Below are positions 63,205-64,000 of a stretch of 64,000 nt of DNA, in pieces. The position numbers and the translations under genes are program-made. Each line of letters opens with the position of its first letter. Positions within the stretch are counted from its first letter, which is position 1. The notes under the pieces were generated by a model. That model searched no databases, had not been told where the DNA came from, and was given only the letters and a program-made list of their open reading frames with translations. The DNA is from Motilimonas eburnea (lineage in GTDB: Bacteria > Pseudomonadota > Gammaproteobacteria > Enterobacterales > CBDFNC01): the NCBI RefSeq assembly GCF_021295345.1, contig NZ_JAIMJB010000011.1, positions 96,714-160,713 of the forward strand. The letters are read 5' to 3'.

Positions 63205-64000
63205 GTGTCTAAAGAAAAATTTGAACGTAGTAAGCCTCACGTAAACGTGGGCACTATCGGTCACGTTGACCATGGTAAAACAACTCTAACTGCTGCAATC
63301 TCTGCAGTACTTACTAAAGCTTACGGTGGTGAAACTAAAGATTTCGCATCTATCGATAATGCTCCAGAAGAGCGTGAGCGCGGTATTACGATCAATACTT
63401 CTCACATCGAGTACGACACACCGACTCGTCACTACGCACACGTAGACTGTCCAGGACACGCCGATTATGTTAAAAACATGATCACTGGTGCTGCACAAAT
63501 GGACGGCGCAATCCTAGTAGTAGCTGCGACAGATGGCCCAATGCCACAAACGCGTGAGCACATCCTACTTTCTCGTCAAGTTGGTGTACCTTACATCATC
63601 GTATTCATGAACAAATGTGACATGGTTGACGACGAAGAGCTACTAGAGCTAGTAGAAATGGAAGTTCGTGAACTTCTATCTGAGTACGACTTCCCAGGTG
63701 ATGACCTACCACTAATCCAAGGTTCAGCGCTTAAAGCCCTAGAAGGCGACGAAGCGTGGGAAGCGAAAGTACTAGAGCTAGCTGAAGCACTAGACACTTA
63801 CATCCCAGAGCCAGAGCGTGAAATCGATAAGCCATTCATCATGCCTATCGAAGACGTATTCTCAATCCAAGGCCGTGGTACAGTAGTAACTGGCCGTATC
63901 GAAGCTGGTATCATCAAAGTACAAGACGAAGTAGAAATCGTAGGTATCCGCGAAACTACTAAGACAACTTGTACAGGTGTTGAGATGTTCCGTAAGCTGC
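63205..64000 (+). CDS. tuf: Elongation factor Tu, second copy (3' end outside window)
   Basis: 265 codons visible, GTG start (63205-63207) with AAAGAAGG about 10 nt upstream. The nucleotide sequence repeats that of 43689 onward with only a few silent differences (such as GGT to GGC near 63508, ACT to ACG near 63551 and GGT to GGC near 63873). The first codon also differs, GTG against ATG. Such near-identity 19 kb apart indicates ongoing gene conversion. This gene normally ends the str operon and is followed by rpsJ in many relatives; what follows here is not visible. Confidence 0.98.
   Translation, partial: MSKEKFERSKPHVNVGTIGHVDHGKTTLTAAISAVLTKAYGGETKDFASIDNAPEERERGITINTSHIEYDTPTRHYAHVDCPGHADYVKNMITGAAQMDGAILVVAATDGPMPQTREHILLSRQVGVPYIIVFMNKCDMVDDEELLELVEMEVRELLSEYDFPGDDLPLIQGSALKALEGDEAWEAKVLELAEALDTYIPEPEREIDKPFIMPIEDVFSIQGRGTVVTGRIEAGIIKVQDEVEIVGIRETTKTTCTGVEMFRKL

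Overview
The window is chromosomal DNA of a gammaproteobacterium. Order Alteromonadales, near Shewanella, is the most likely home. The evidence is E. coli-type ribosomal operons with near-identical proteins, a murB-birA-tRNA(Thr,Tyr,Gly,Thr)-tuf-tRNA(Trp)-secE-nusG-rplKAJL-rpoBC block, a paired bacterioferritin locus, and a uvrA/MFS/ssb neighbourhood. The genus is an inference. No rRNA, insertion sequence, prophage or CRISPR array was seen.

Layout. 1-179 is the 3' end of a GGDEF gene. 393-13990 holds the complete S10, spc and alpha ribosomal operons, with secY, rpmJ and rpoA. 14049-24891 is a housekeeping stretch: a two-subunit bacterioferritin pair, dapD, a lytic transglycosylase, a PglL-type O-oligosaccharyltransferase, uvrA with a LexA box, a VpsT/CsgD-like regulator, a YajR-like transporter and ssb. 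24955-31494 is an RNA-repair island: divergent rtcR, a sigma54 promoter, about 385 nt of structured RNA with two tRNA-like elements, then slipin, rtcB, rtcA and rlaP. 31541-40598 carries an orphan GspA-like ATPase, a 48-codon Cys-containing ORF, a TetR-controlled envelope-export cluster (beta-barrel protein, LolA-like protein, MMPL/RND transporter) and amtB behind a sigma54 promoter. 41010-57273 is murB, birA, tRNAs, tufB, secE, nusG, the L11/L1/L10/L7-L12 genes and rpoBC. 57441-64000 is a metallophosphoesterase, ridA, tusDCB and the str operon (rpsL, rpsG, fusA, tufA, the last one cut by the window end).

How it works together. The ribosomal, tRNA and rpo units share strong sigma70 promoters (TTG-A-A-like -35, TATAAT-like -10), most with a GC-rich discriminator, as expected for growth-rate and stringent control. 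They are separated by strong hairpin terminators and by leaders of the kind bound by L4 and L10.

The most interesting region is the Rtc island. RtcR is a CARF-domain sigma54 activator. Its divergent target promoter at 26726-26741 does not lead straight into protein genes. It leads first into an RNA that appears fully folded: a closed 5' domain, two tandem tRNA-like elements with normal D and T arms but shrunken anticodon-arm hairpins (4-nt and 5-nt loops), and a long-range-stem domain reminiscent of Y RNAs. Then come a slipin with a triplicated N-terminal motif, the RNA ligase RtcB, the cyclase RtcA and the nucleotidyltransferase RlaP. This suggests that non-coding tRNA mimics are induced together with the machinery that heals broken tRNA.
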